Below the pieces are notes generated by a model. That model ran no database searches, had not been told where the DNA came from, and saw only the letters and a list, made by a program, of their open reading frames with translations. The position numbers were made by a program, and so were the translations under genes. This document shows, in pieces, positions 13,431-26,642 of a stretch of 64,000 nucleotides of DNA; within the stretch, counting starts at the first letter, position 1, and every line of letters starts with the position of its first letter. This DNA comes from Triplophysa rosa (Eukaryota; Chordata; Actinopteri; Cypriniformes; Nemacheilidae), in contig NC_079898.1 in assembly GCF_024868665.1 (NCBI RefSeq), forward strand, positions 4,719,082 through 4,783,081. The letters run 5' to 3'.

Positions 13431-13830
13431 TCATACATTTACATCATAATTTGCTGGTTTATTTGCATCAATTGAGCATTTTAAACAAATGGTCACCATG
13501 GAATTATTAGGTTCTATCCGCATTCTGAGCAGTTTTGAGATAAGTTTTTTGCATTCCATTTTTGTTTCCAAAAAGTCCCACAATGTACACAATGTAAAGA
13601 AAACACATCACGTAATGGACATATAACGTAAAATATGTGAACAACTCAATTTTTACCTAAATGTCAGACAAATTTTTGTCTGACCATTTGACCCCTGTCA
13701 AATAGTATAGGGCAAAATGAATCTAGGACATAAAGGCACATATGGTTAATGAGAAACTTATTCTACACCAGTTTAGCAGGATGTAAAAAGTCACTTAATG
13801 CTATTAATGAAATGCATTATACAAGAAAAG
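13431..13830. repeat. Local duplication, copy B
   Basis: Partner of 11876-12090, e.g. TCTAGGACATAAAGG followed by TGAGAAACTTATTC in both. An extra block, 13492-13690, splits it. A short G-rich segment (GGGAGGGGTGG / GGGAGGGGAGGG) on the outer side is also shared, near 11721 and 13864. Confidence 0.65.
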
Positions 13831-14403
13831 TCCCTGGGTGGGCACTGGCAGAGTGTCTGGATGGGAGGGGAGGGTGGGGGCAAAAAGTTGACAACCTCAA
13901 ACATGTTTAGTGTTTAACAAATGTTAGTCACTCTTTATTGTATAGAAGCTGGAAACTTCTAAGCAACCGAGACTTAGACTTTACACCCACCTTATCATGT
14001 ACTAAATGAATCTTTAATGATCTGCCTTTTGTTTGTCAATAGGAGACAATCTTCAAATGTCAACCCTTGTCAACAACTGAAAAAGAAATGTGTCATACTG
14101 AGACGTAATACCAACCCTGTTACCCATAATACACATATTAAAATGTACACGTTTGGCTTAAGATGGGAGAGTGAAATTGAACAGTATAAACACGTCATCC
14201 ACCACCTGGCAGAATGTTTACAATCTTGCAGAATTCTACTCGAAACATCACCTAACCAAACTGGGAAAGCCACCCGTTTCATAAAGTGACTCTTCCGCAG
14301 TCCACTCCGGTGACTAACAGTTCATTTCTAGTAAACCTCATTCATTCTTTACATGAATTAAATGGAACGCAACATATACATCAGTGTGTAAGTTACACAT
14401 GCT

Positions 14404-14584
14404 GGGACTTCCACGCCACCACCCGATGGGCGTGGCCAAACGGGCGTCCGCCCTTACGTCATGCAGACGCACGTAACGTAAGCGTGCCCCGCCGCTCTCT
14501 TACGCCCTCCGGCGGACGACAGCAACATAACGAGGAACATTTATGATGGGTTGTGAAAGTGGAAAGTACCTTATGGAAATCCCC
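14404..14584 (+). promoter_or_regulatory. tnfaip3: tnfaip3 promoter with kB-like and CRE-like sites
   Basis: A local GC-rich and CpG-rich island in otherwise AT-rich DNA lies just upstream of the first-exon donor. It holds GGGACTTCC at 14404-14412, a KLF/CACCC-type GGGCGTGGC near 14428, a CRE/ATF-like TTACGTCA at 14454-14461, and GGAAATCCCC at 14575-14584, whose reverse complement GGGGATTTCC is a full kB consensus. Human A20 is known to be induced through two promoter kB sites. That these sites work here is inference. Confidence 0.65.
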
Positions 14585-14589
14585 CGCTG

Positions 14590-14769
14590 CCTTTTATGTA
14601 CGGCTATCAATCGAGCTGCCTTAACTAGATTAAAGGCTCGGTGGTGTTGTGGACGCGAGGACTGAAATACACCGCATCTCTGAAAGCGTTATGGACGCTC
14701 ACGATTAAAGTGGACGCAAGAGTCAAGCATCTTATGGGCTTTGTTGGCGTACAGCGACATATTGAACAG
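14590..14769 (+). other. tnfaip3: tnfaip3 non-coding first exon (3' end defined)
   Basis: A consensus donor (ACAG followed by GTAAGG) ends a probable leader exon at 14769. The next acceptor, after a pyrimidine tract, is at 15571-15572, and exon 2 then begins at 15573, 30 nt before the ATG. Vertebrate A20 genes have a non-coding first exon, so this fits. The transcription start was not determined and the left edge given is a guess. The stretch also contains short open frames that I do not regard as coding. Confidence 0.6.
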
Positions 14770-15602
14770 GTAAGGGCTGTGCGATTCGTCGTTGCCCGTC
14801 TAATATCGGATCCGGACGAAATCTAGCCGAAAGCAAGTGTGGCTGAACGCTGTATTGTGTCGATATTAAACGACAATCTGTCTCATGCGGACGGACACGG
14901 CGTTGAACGCCACGCATTTGACAGCCATTGTTTGAGAAGACGTCACTTATGAGCGATTTAAAACGTTAGAACGGAGAAAACGTTCTATTGTTGCCATGGG
15001 GACACGTCGCTTCCTTTCATGTGTAACAGTGTTGCATTGTCTAACGGTTTCTGGCGTCTGAATTACGTAATTCGAGCGTCAGCGGCCGATGTTACGATAT
15101 TTTCGCGATGGTCTCTATTGTCCCCGTTGCGCTTTGTGTTTATTGAAACTGTGGACGCCGCTTTGTTTCGTTCAGCCACCAAATAGTGACTGTTTCTGGT
15201 GTGTTAAGGGAACGCTGGCGTTCTGACGTTGTCAGTAAGTTGTCCCTGAAGAACCTGAGATAAATAAAGGGTGCCCTTGTTGTTAATGGGATTCTGAATT
15301 CACGTCTGAAACAATGCATCGTCTGTTCTGTTTATTTGTTCTGAAAATGGATTTATTCGGGGCTTGGACTAATAAAGGTCTGAAGCTTTCAGTCATCTGA
15401 CCTCACAATGGCCCTGTTCTGTGAAATACACCATCGGTTTTGAGGAGCCATGATCTTTCGGTTCTTCATCTCTTGGGTGGAGAGAAACCTAGGGAAATTC
15501 TTTTTCGTTGCACGTGGCCGTGGGTTGAACGCTTCTGACAATGCTGATTTTGTCTCATGTCTTCTTTCGCAGACATAGATTGGTTCCCCGCTCCTGATCA
15601 CG

Positions 15603-18600
15603 ATGTCTCAGGGCCAAAACTTCCTGCCCAAGTTCCTGTTCGTGAGTAACCTCCTGAAGGCCGTGAAAATCCGGGAGCGAGTGCCCAACGATGTGGTCAA
15701 GCCTTCAGCCAGCGGCGGCCTGATCCATCACCTGCGAAGCATGCACCGCTACACCCTGGAGATGATCCGCATGAGCCAGTTCCCGCAGGCCTTTCGCGAG
15801 GTCATCCAGGCGGCCATCTTGGACAGGGCCATGCAGTGCTCACTGGAACAAGAGAAGAGATTGAACTGGTGCCGTGAAGTTAAAAAGCTGGTGCCGCTGA
15901 GAACCAACGGTAACTATAGCGTGTTTTCGTTTTCTTTGTTGGTTGAAGCTTGGTAAAGGGTTTTCAGAGGCATGGAGGGGAAACTTCAAAATTGTGATTT
16001 GCTGGCTTTGAAAAGTCCTCTTTGGTTGGTTGAAAACACGTATCTGACAAATATCTAAAAAAGGAAGAAGTTGGTACATTTCTCAAATGATTAACAAATG
16101 ATATATTTGGCCTTCATTTTATTCAAATTATACTCGTCGTGGATTTTTGGTAAATGGGTCCACAATAGACTGTTAGTAGACTCATATACGGATCAGGCCA
16201 ATGAATTATCCAACATTGCCATTTTACATTTACAGTCATTTAGTCATTTAGCAAACGCTTTTATCTAAAGCAACTTACAAATGAGATTTTCACAGGCTGA
16301 AGGCATTTCCACTTGGCCGATCCTTTTTGTCAGGTCCCAAAATAATCAACAAATATTTTAAAAAAATATTTATTTGGAGTAGGTATTAAATAAATGTCTA
16401 TTTTAGCAGTTTTGTGTACATCTCATTCACAAGCATTAAATTGTCTTATGTATTGACACCATATCGGCCGACCACCTAAAATAACATGGGCGCTTCGGAT
16501 GGGAAAATCCAGCACTGTCTGTCACCCTGATGTTTTTCCCCTTTAATTCAACGGCACAATTTGATTCGATTGAGGGGTTGGTGCTGTGAAGCAGGGCTCG
16601 CAATGAGCGCTTTATGACTGTTAACTCCGGGTCAGGTCGCACTGCTCTTCTCTTATGAGTAATGCAGCAAGGGAAACTTCTCTGTACTTGCCATTGTTGC
16701 TCCATTGTAGTCACTAGTTACTGTAACCCAAACTAGTAAATTTAGGTAAACGCCATCGAGAATACATGTACCTTATTTTCTCATGATGTTGTCGGAAACA
16801 GTCAGGCAAAAGAGTGATGCATAGATTTCATTTGGTCATCGTCCAGTTCCTGGCAGTGGATAGTGTCTCGGTTTTTGTATTCTGGTAAATCTTTGTTTTA
16901 GAGATCTGTATACTGATCTGTCCTCATAGGAATTTCCTCTTTTATGTCACACAAAATGAAGCAAGTTTTGTTTAAAATGGATGCTAATGTATGACCGGTA
17001 TAAACTTAATACGTAGCCATAGCCATTTCAGGTCTAAACATGTGCACTACAGAATAAATAAATCGTTTGTTTTTACAAAAGTTTTATAGGATTTGTCTGT
17101 CCTGTTTTGGTATCAGTATTACATAAGTCCACCATGTTCCTGTCTTTATCAAAGTATCAGGATCCTAGGGCAGTAGATGGCATGCAATCTAAAAAACTTA
17201 CAAGGAGACACAGTGGGCAACCCAGCCTTCGTTGCCCTAATAACATTCAAATGACTGTTTTATGATTATGCTTTCAAAAAGGTCTATAAGGTCTATTTTT
17301 TAATATCTGTTTTTCATATTATCATCACCAAATTTGTTGTGGGTGTCATATAGTAGTCTGAATAAGAACCTCTTCTTCATAATCGGATGTCTTGTGTTTA
17401 AAAATATGTCGGGCTTAGCAGTTAACACTGTAAAGCCTGTTTTATTGATTTCATCTATTAGAATAGTTGCATAGCCCAGTTACAATTATACAGCAATTCT
17501 GCATACATGGGTGTTGAATGTAACGCCAGTCTTCTTGGCGCATCTCCAGTTTGATTCAGTTTGACGTAAATTATAAATTCAACTGACACGGGTAATGTCA
17601 GACATGTAAGATAAAATTTGAACGCTTCAGTAGGGATGTAACAACAATATTATCGATATCGTTTTATCGCAATAGCAAAATTGTCTCAATGTTATCGTAA
17701 GTAAACAAAACCGCTGGTTATGGTGTTAGGGATGTGGTTGTGTGATGTTTCGGGCGCCTTGTTTCAATGTTTTGCGTTTCTGTTCTTTATGTGGAACTGT
17801 GATTTTCCTCTTTCAGATTGAAATGCATTGCTTGTGTCAATGATAGTTTGATTAAGAGCAGCTGTAGCATCCATAGCATCCTGGGAGAACGTTCTTACAC
17901 AAGTGGCTTTCACAAAGATGTGCAAAGGCGAAGGGTAATTTGGAAACTCTATTCTTGTGCAACTAAAAGAAAAAAGCCAAATTCGTTCCGTAATACATAC
18001 AAGTAGATACTGCAGGGCAAACAAACGAAACCTTTTACCCATTTCTTAAATTGCAGACGTGTTTAACCCTTTCTGTATTTGCAAACTTAATTCTGCCTGT
18101 GTTGGTAGCAGGTGCACGCCTAACCCAAGGCTTTGAAAAATTACACGGGTTTAAAGAACAGGAATCTGATCATATGTTCACACTTCCCTGTTTCAGTCTA
18201 CCGCCACAAGTATTATTTCAGAACTTTGGGTTATAATCAGCTTTAGAGATGACAAGAGCAGAACAGACATTCCTGTACAACGCCGCCCCTCCTATCTGGA
18301 AAGTCCAGACGCTTTATATCACGGCTCTTGTGTCAAGAGGAGACAAGGGAAAGAAAAAGTTGAAGTGAAGCCCTTACAGCACTTAATCAGAGAATCACAA
18401 ACTGGGGAAATTCCTGCACAGGCTGTTTCACAGGCGCCGCCGTAGTCGCCTCACACAGGCGTACATGCAAATGCACAACACCGTATACATGCACCAATGT
18501 TGCACAACATCAGAAAGAACACTGAATCTGGGCCATTGCTATCTTTGCAGAATACGGTGAAACATGATATCGAAAGTAAATGACGAACTGTAGGGATCAA

Positions 18601-21600
18601 AGTACTTGAAAGTTTTCTTGCTGTACTTGTAGTTCTGTAACTATAAAGTTATTCATTTACAAAATGAATGAAGGAGTTTTGGGGGGTTTTAAACCCGTTT
18701 AAAAGCTTAGATGGCTGTTGATTTGTTACCATGTTTCATGTTTCCTCTTTTAAAATGTAGACGGTCAGATGTGATGGATACATTCAAGTGCGTTGCACCT
18801 CTTTGGAAATCCCCTGTATTGCTTCTATATCATTCCTTATCTTGCTTCTTGACGAATTCAGCTTAACGAACCTTCAGATGTAAAAGATATATATAGCAAA
18901 GAAATTAAGACTTTTCTAAAGGCGTTGCTAAGGGTGTCTTTGTTTTGACAATAAGTATTGCCTGACTACAATGCAAAATGTCAAACTGGAACTGCAGGTT
19001 TAGCAAGCAACATGGTTGCCATTTATTGCAAAAACGTGCACACCTACACGAACTGTTATAACCCGAGTTCTTGTCTGTAGCATTTGCCTGTCTGTAATCA
19101 TCTCTGTTTGAAACATAACATTTATGTAAGTCAAATGACGTCCAACGACATTTTCCACAAGATTGTACATGACAGCAAGTTTTAAATCACTATTATGAAC
19201 TTTCTGTTGTGAACCAGTGTAAGATAAGAAAACAGAGATGATGTATGTATGCTACTTGTTCAATAACTGATTTAGTTTTTAACCCAAAATAGAGTAGTCC
19301 GCCACACTGTTTGTTTGTTTTTTAAATTGATTTTTGTGTGTTTGTTTAGGTGATGGGAACTGCCTGCTCCATGCAGCCTCTCAGTATCTGCTGGGGGTTC
19401 AGGACACAGATCTGGTCCTGCGGAAGGCTCTTTACGCAGTACTGAAGGAAACAGACACTAGTAACTTTCGAATGAGATTTCAGACAGAGCTGCTTCACTC
19501 TCAAGAGTTCACCCAGACCGGCCTTCGATACAGCACTTTGGTAACTACCTTCATCATCAATATGTATATGTTTGTGGCTTTGGGATAGACGTGTCTGTTT
19601 GTCCAAACTATAGATGTTGGGGTATAGGAGTGTTTGGGTAACCTGTTTTTCTGTATGGAGAAATGACACTCGTGCACAGCTATGCATAGATTACACAACA
19701 CTTTTGATGTGATGTAGGTAAAACTCATGGATTGTTTCGTGTTTTTGGTTTCTCAGAACTGGGAGGAGGAATGGGTAAAGATCGTGGAAATGGCTTCTCC
19801 TGTGTCCAGCAGTAATGGCTTACAGTTCGACTCTTTGGAGGACATTCACATCTTTGTCCTCTCGAATATTCTACGGAGGCCAATTATTGTTATCGCAGGT
19901 ACATGTCCTTACGAAATGTATACAATTGTGTGTGTATGTAAAAAAGTTGCACAAGAAATTACACAAACCAAGCCCTTTGACTTAAACTGACTCGTTCGTG
20001 TGAGTGCAAGCAACAACATTTTAAAGTATTGAACTGTTTTACTTGATTACTACATGAATATTTCCACTCCAAGAATCAAGTTTTAGGGACATTTTTTAAC
20101 ATTTTTCAGAAATGAGATCTGTTTTTTAGACTTTTTGGCAGAAAAACAAACAACAAACTAAGAATAATAGTTGCACCAAACAACAAACTGTAATACAAGA
20201 GATATTAAACTGTGAAAATAAAGTGTGAAGCTGTGAAAATAAGTGGATATCATAGTTGAAAATAACTGCACACTACATATAACAAATTACATTTAAGACG
20301 GTTATTGTATTGTTACAATGTTATTAACATACTATTGTATGTATCCAGACAACATGAAAATGTATAATAACAGTTTTGATTTATTTTGATTTTACAGACC
20401 AGGTAGTCAGGAGTATGAAGTCTGGTTCCTCCTTTTCACCCCTCAATGTTGGGGGCATATACCTGCCTTTGCATTGGCCTCCAGGAGAGTGCTACAAATA
20501 TCCCATAGTGCTCGGCTATGACTCCCAGCACTTTGCACCACTGATCACCATCAAAGACAGCGGCCCAGGTATGGCACAAATTGCCCTCCTCCTTACTGCG
20601 CTTTACAGGTTGTGCCGATGTATTTGAAAATGTGATTTGTTTTTTATCAGAAATGCGTGCGGTGCCGTTGATAAACCCCGGCAGAGGAGGCTTTGAAGAA
20701 CTTCGACTGCACTTTCTAACAGAAAAAGAGCAACAACAGAAGGATAAGTTGCTGAAAGACTACCTGATGCTTATAGAGATTCCTGTCATTGGCTTGGGCT
20801 ATGATCCCACCCAGATCATTACTGCAGCCAGGTATTTACGACTACCTTTTTACTGCATTATTATTTGCTGCATAATTTACGTAACAAAGTTATTTGGGTC
20901 ACATTTTTGGTCATCAGAAAAAGTCTGTGTGGGTGGTGGCAAAGTGAATACCATCTGCCCCAACCATGCAATGTTTGCTGATGTACTAGAGATGACCTAT
21001 AAGACTAAATATAAATAAATGTTTTAAAAATATGCTTTAGTAGCTGCTTGTGGTTGAGCATGGTTCTTTTGGTAAAGTTGACCCATGAAGTTATTTACGG
21101 TTAGACAAGCTTATACCAGGTTACGCTATTGGGTCAAATCATATGCAAAAGTCTATAGGCATTACCTTAAACAAATGTGTAAAAATCGTATTTTTTTAAT
21201 CTTGAATCATTCCTCCATCAGACTGGATGAGGGAAATCTACCAGAGGATATGAATCTGATGGAGGACTACCTACAGCTGGTCAACCATGAATACAAGCGC
21301 TGGCAAGAGGATAAAGAGTCCTTATGGGCACCCCAATCCCAGCGCCCCCCTCCCTTCTCCGTTTCTCAATTGTCTCTCATTGAGATCCGCTGTGCCACAC
21401 CCCGCTGTACCTTCTACGTCTCTGTGGACACTCAGCCACACTGTCACGAGTGCTTCGAAAAGCGGCAAGCCGGCAGGAAGCCAGAGACCGTTTCCACCAC
21501 AAATCAGACCTCACCCTCGGACACGGAGAGCAGGGGACGTTTGGAGCGCTCCGTGCTGCCCAGTCCTCGTTCCGCGCCCCCTACAGCCCCTAGCCTGAGC

Positions 21601-22782
21601 CTTTACAGCGAGACTCACGCAATGAAGTGCAAGACGCCCGGTTGCTTGTTCACGCTCAGCGTAGAACATGACGGCCTATGTGAACGCTGCTTTACAGCGA
21701 GACAAAACAGAACAGCCGCCAACGGGCCGCTACAAGGCCCCTCGCACGGCTGGGGTCACGGTCAGTGGGCGACAGGCGGCCGGGAACAAGAGAAGGACAG
21801 GGAGAGGGAAAGGGAAAGAGAAAGGGACACAGAGAGGTGCGTTATGTGTCGACAGGAAGTCTTTAGGATATTTAATGGCCTTTGCCCGCCCTGCATGCAA
21901 AGGACTGCGGTTTCTGAGAGCGGTGAAGCCCAGCAGCAGGAGCCTCTGACGGAGGGCTCGGTGTGGGCGCTGCATCGGGAGGCGGAAAGCACCGGCACCA
22001 CCAATCATACATGGCAGACACCCGCCGCCCGGCCATGTAAACGCTCCGGCTGCCAGTTCTTTGGAACGGCAGAGAAGCTGGGATTCTGCACTATATGTTA
22101 TCTAGACTACCAGACCAATCACCGTAAGTGAAAGATCTTGCAAAGGCCGTTCACACCAAGAACGATCATTATACGGTGTTTTAATATATCCAGACGAGGG
22201 AAAATGTTATTTTAACTGTTCTTATTTCTTTGAGCAGAGGCCACCCCTGCTATTGTCCAGCCAAGACACACGTCCGAGGCGGGTTTTCAGAACTGTCCAC
22301 GGTGCTGCGGCCAGGGCTGTGGCGCGGAGGGAAAGGCTATGCTGGAGGGATACTGCAACAAGTGCTTCGTGAAGGAACAGAGCACTAGACTCAACCAAGC
22401 TGCTAGCAGGGGTTCTCATTCCCCACCTCTCGTCACGGTAAGTGTTCTCACACGCTTGTTTTGTTGCCGTTGTGTCGTGCTAAAGTTTCATATTAACAAT
22501 AGCCGTGTTGTTTGTGTCCAGCGGGCCTCCAAGCCCCGTCCACCTCCGATTCTCAACCAGGCGCTATGTCGACGTAGCGGTTGCAAGAACCTCTCTCCAG
22601 GCTGCACAGACCTCTGCCCGGACTGCATCAGCCGCGGCCAGCGAGAGGGACGGCGTGCCCAGGCGCCCAAAGAGAAAAGCAAACAGCGCTGCAAGACGCA
22701 AGGCTGCGACCACTACGCGAATCAAGACAAACAAGGCTACTGTAACGAATGTGACCACTTCAAACAGATTTACAGAGGGTGA
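15603..22782 (+). CDS. tnfaip3: Tumor necrosis factor alpha-induced protein 3 (A20), ubiquitin-editing enzyme
   Basis: A20 is a cytosolic deubiquitinase and ubiquitin-binding protein that shuts off NF-kB signalling. Spliced frame: 15603-15909, 19350-19540, 19757-19898, 20398-20568, 20651-20831, 21222-22123, 22238-22437, 22522-22782. Every junction is GT-AG and keeps frame, giving 784 residues (human A20 has 790). The N-terminal OTU domain keeps a DGNC nucleophile motif (Cys107), His258 in GYDSQHF and Asp74. Seven Cys-rich A20 zinc fingers follow: fingers 1-4 lie in the long exon 21222-22123, finger 5 in the next exon, and fingers 6 and 7 in the last. The start was chosen because it lies in a short exon just after an acceptor and aligns with the family N-terminus. 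Promoter and intronic kB-like sites fit the known NF-kB feedback on this gene. perp lies downstream in convergent orientation, as in human. No break was seen. Identification is from recognised family features, without a database search. Confidence 0.97.
16225..16290 (+). repeat. LINE/SINE 3'-tail-like fragment
   Basis: ACATTTACAGTCATTTAGTC followed by AGCAAACGCTTTTATCTAAA and GCAACTTACAAATGAG is a tail widespread in teleost LINEs and SINEs. Only the tail is present. Confidence 0.55.
17632..17706. mobile_element. Fragment of TAGGGATGTAAC hAT-like MITE
   Basis: Starts AGTAGGGATGTAACAACAAT, followed by TATCGATATCG and GCAATAGCAAAATTGTCTCA, matching the left part of the element at 24716. The right part is missing. 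It lies in the long tnfaip3 intron. Confidence 0.5.
18805..18814 (+). promoter_or_regulatory. Intronic kB-like site
   Basis: The 10-mer GGAAATCCCC in the long tnfaip3 intron between the first and second coding exons is identical to the promoter site at 14575-14584. A second kB-like sequence, GGAAAGTCC, lies about 500 bp upstream at 18298. Function is inferred from sequence only. Confidence 0.35.
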
Positions 22783-24225
22783 ACCAGGAACATTTTTGCC
22801 TCGGGCAGGGCTTGAGCCCGGTGGTGCTGTAGAATTGGCGATTACCTCTCTAGTCTAGTTTTGGTCATTCAGCATCATGTGTAAAGGACAGAAGCGAGAT
22901 GCTAGCGTCGCAAAACTAATGACACGACTGTGTCAACTAACGTCACACCTGTGGCATCTGTTCTTTTTACTGAACAGGGAAATACATTTGAAAACAAATT
23001 GAGGTAAGCATGTACTTGAATTAAGGATTTCGATGACCCACTTAATTGACCAAAGTTAATTTGCCAAGTCTAAATCACCACTGTGGACTGCAGAACGCCA
23101 ACAGGCCTTTTGGAAGTACAGGAATAAGACGAACAGGGTATGCAGAGACCACCGAAGGACAGCGTTTGATAGTTTCTTCATAAAATGTAGGTTAAGTGCC
23201 AATGAGAGCTCGCTGAGCAGAGCTCCAGTTTCATTTCCTGCTGCGCCATTTGATGTCTGCGAGCAGTACGAATCTGTTGCCTTTGAGAATGTTTTTGTTT
23301 ACCATTGCTCACCTTTTGCTCTTGAAACTGTTTTTCACTTTTGCTTGCCTTGTTAAACTTCATACGACTTGGTCCGTTCTATCGAATGGATGCATGTTTT
23401 CCTGTGGCTGAAAAATTCCTTAAGTGCTATGAAAGCCAGATACTTGACACTTTCCTGACCTCTCGCGCAGACTAAATTCAATGAAGCCGAAGGGAGTTGC
23501 CGTGCCAAAAATAGCTTTCTTTTCAAATTTTGATGAAACTAATTGGAAACAACCAAACACAACAAAACACACCCAGTGTTGGTTCTGTAAACTCCCTGTT
23601 TGCTCTACTTGACCAGCCACATTCTTTGGTTGCACTACTCTCGTTTAAACACACAACGCCTCAGTCTATACTTTGCATACGTTTAGTATGCACGAACTGA
23701 CAACCTCTATTTGAATATTGCCGCAATATCTGCACAGATGTTAAAACAGTTCTTGTTAGCTCCTGTGGCATCATTTCTAAAAAACAAACTGTGTTAAACA
23801 TTCCCATCTTTGAAGTCCAATATTGTGCAAGCACATTTAGCTTTGTCTGCTTGAGAATTAGATTCACATGGATTTCCCATACAGAGATGTGCTTTGGATA
23901 AACACACGAGACAAATTGATAGTCGATTCATGATATTAAGAGTATCTACTCTTCAGCAACTGGATCTGTAGGTTCAGATCATCACAAACTTGCACAATAC
24001 TTAATATAAGCTGCTCCGGAATTAGGAATGGTACTTGGGACTTACAGTACATAGTGACATTCCAGTTATAGAGGAAAATAGACGACGATAGACATTTTGT
24101 GCAACCTTTCATATAGAGTATCGTATGAAAAGCCTTGGTTTTTTGGTTTGTTTGGTATTTATTCACAGCAAATATTATCTGTAATGTGTTTCAAGAATTA
24201 TTTATATGTTGTCCTGAAATAAATT
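22783..24225 (+). other. tnfaip3: tnfaip3 3' untranslated region and poly(A) signal
   Basis: About 1.4 kb of complex non-coding sequence follows the stop codon. It ends near an AATAAA at 24218-24223. ATTTA motifs occur near that end, and A20 mRNA is known to be unstable. No repeat or open frame of note was seen. Confidence 0.55.
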
Positions 24226-24715
24226 ATTTTTATTAAGAAAACATTAACCAGCTTCTTGTGTCTGTTTAACAAACTTTTGTGTTTGTTTGTAGCTTTGACT
24301 GTGTTATTTAAGCAGCACTAGAAAGCTTTTTTAATCTAGCGATGCTTTTTGTTTTTGATTCCAGAAGAAAGTTACCATGCCAATGTCTATCACTTCTAGT
24401 TACGTGCGTAACTGTGGTTTGGTGATTTCCGGGTGGCCGCAAATGTGGTCATCTAGATCATCCAGGTCTGTATTTTTTGAGATATGGGAACTGAAAGAAA
24501 TCTGACAGAATAGAAATATGATAGAAATGGCATTTGAAGAATACGACTAACAAGCAAAGAAAAAGGTACAGCGCAGTTTAGAACCTGCAGTCTATCAATG
24601 AAGACCAGTTGCTTCAGTAACAGAGTCACAAACCACATCAATATAAGAGAAGAAAACAAATGAGGTTAAAAAAACTACTGTAAACTTAAATCTTGGGATA
24701 TGTCACTGTGTTGCT

Positions 24716-25081
24716 CAGGCATGTAACAATATTATTGATATTGTGACATCGCAATAGCAAAATGGTCTCAATATTACCGTGGTCACATGACTGTATGAAA
24801 CGATTGGTCTTCCGGGCCTATAGAGAATGTTAGAAAAAAAAATAGATGTTACCTTTGTCAAGGTCCATCTGGTGCAACTGTTTTATTTTATAAAAGGGAT
24901 TTCTAGGTCATTTGACCCATCTCATATAACTCATACCTCTAAAGAAACAGTTATGAGTAGAGAATAAAGAAAAGAGGATGCTTATGGCATGTTTCCAAGT
25001 CATCGGTTGCCATTTTAAATATCGCAATACATATATACAGAGGTATCATGGTACAGTGAGATTTTGATAGTTACATCCCTA
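24716..25081. mobile_element. hAT-like MITE with (TAGGG)ATGTAAC ends
   Basis: Left end GGCATGTAACAATATTATTG, right end TAGTTACATCCCTA. The flanks GTGTTGCTC and GTGGTGCTC form an imperfect 8-9 bp target duplication, as for hAT elements. The internal sequence is unique and non-coding. Confidence 0.6.
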
Positions 25082-25796
25082 GTGGTGCTCGAGTCGGACC
25101 AAACAGAAATTCATGCCATTAGATCCAAACTCATTTGTCACAGGAAGTTTTGTGGTTATGAGTTACGTGACTTTTGGGCTTTTTTTACTTTTGTCGCTCT
25201 TTCTAATAATGTGATTCAAAAAAAGCCAGCTCAGAGATGTTTCAGTAATGTCCCACACTCAAAAGTGTTCGAGCAGCAGGCAACCCCCCAACATGCTCAG
25301 GAGCTGCACTGACTCACTGCTGGAAGGAAAGCGTGTCAGAGAGGGAGGGGATATTTGGTGTGGGGAAGAGGTGACATTTCAGTGATGCGTGGGAAGGGAC
25401 ATCGACGGTGTGGGCGGAAAGTTAACGCACAACCTGTAGTGAAGCTCTCTGAAAATAGATGCAATAAAAAACGACACATGAAATGTGAGGCCTACACAAC
25501 TCTGAACAGAAGCATTTTTGTTTTGGCTCTGCCAGAGCACTAAATAATGTTGGCCATCAAAATGTAACACATGGGGCACAGGGAACACGTTTCTGAGATT
25601 GTAGTTCAAATTTCTACCTCTTTAAAAAAAGGTATCTTTAGCTGCAATCCACGGACTTTAGAACTTTAATGTGTTACATAACAAAACATTAAGGACACAA
25701 ATTTTCACTGAAGTAATTTAACTAAGCAAATGCTTGAGTCCTCTTTTCAAATATACATATTTTTATTTTAACATCTTTTATTCTGAAGATGTATGC

Positions 25797-26220
25797 TTAA
25801 AGGGATAGTTCACCCAAAAAAACAAAATACTGTCATCATTTACTCACCCCCTTGTCATTTCGAACCTGTGAGACTTTCTTTCTTCCGCAGAACACAAAAG
25901 AAGATATTTTGAAAAGTGTCGATAACCGAACAGCGGTGGCACCCATTGACTTCTATTGTATGGACACAAAACCAATGCAAGTGAATGGGTGCCAGTTATA
26001 ATAATATGTTTTATTTATATAGTGCCTTTCAAGAACCCAAGGACACTTGTTCTGCCAACATATTCATTTATTTTCAATACTACAATTTTATATTAACGAC
26101 ATTCTTCAAAATATCTTCTTTTGTGTTCAGCAGAAGAATGAAAGTCATACAGGTTTGAAATGACAAGAGGGTGAGTAAATGATGACAGAATTTTCATTTT
26201 TGGGTGAACGATCACTTCAA
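25797..26220. mobile_element. TTAAAGGGATAGTTCACCC-family element
   Basis: Left end TTAAAGGGATAGTTCACCC, right end GGGTGAACGATCACTTCAA (diverged). The internal body shows the GAACACAAAAGAAGATATTT module in both orientations. It contains a short TTTATTTATATAGTGCCTTT segment typical of another dispersed repeat. Confidence 0.7.
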
Positions 26221-26400
26221 ATGTTTATAGTTCTGCCAACATATTAATTTATTTACAAAACTACAATTTTATATTAACAATGTTTTCAAAATGTATGATT
26301 TAAAACAAATTTGTAATGAATGACTTTTTAACATATTATAATATTTTGAAAACTATTAATAAATACAGAATAAGTTATTTTTACACACACATATATATAT

Positions 26401-26642
26401 ATATTTATAAAACAGTCAGTTCTGGTCCTTGATTCTGATTGATTGAGCCGAGTTCTAAGCCATTATAAAATACCCCGATGTACAGTATAACTACTGACCG
26501 CATTGTATAGCCTAAATATCACCTTATTTACTTTATTTTATGAAACCTGGCTACGCAACAGTTTCACATCATGCCACAACACCCTTAACTCATATAAAAT
26601 GCACTGTAACCCACTTCTACTTGGGGCTTATTGCTTTAATAC
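26401..26642. mobile_element. Dispersed MITE-like element, copy 2 (inverted)
   Basis: Reads AAAACAGTCAGTTCTGGTCC through TTGGGGCTTATTGCTTTAAT, the reverse complement of 6615-6890 with moderate divergence. No coding content. Confidence 0.65.

Noticed and set aside
20581..21018. 145-residue frame read as one gene
   Set aside because: Only 20651-20831 is an exon of tnfaip3; the rest is intron on both sides.
21730..22008. Minus-strand and alternate-frame open frames over the long A20 exon
   Set aside because: They are shadows of the GC-rich zinc-finger exon of tnfaip3.
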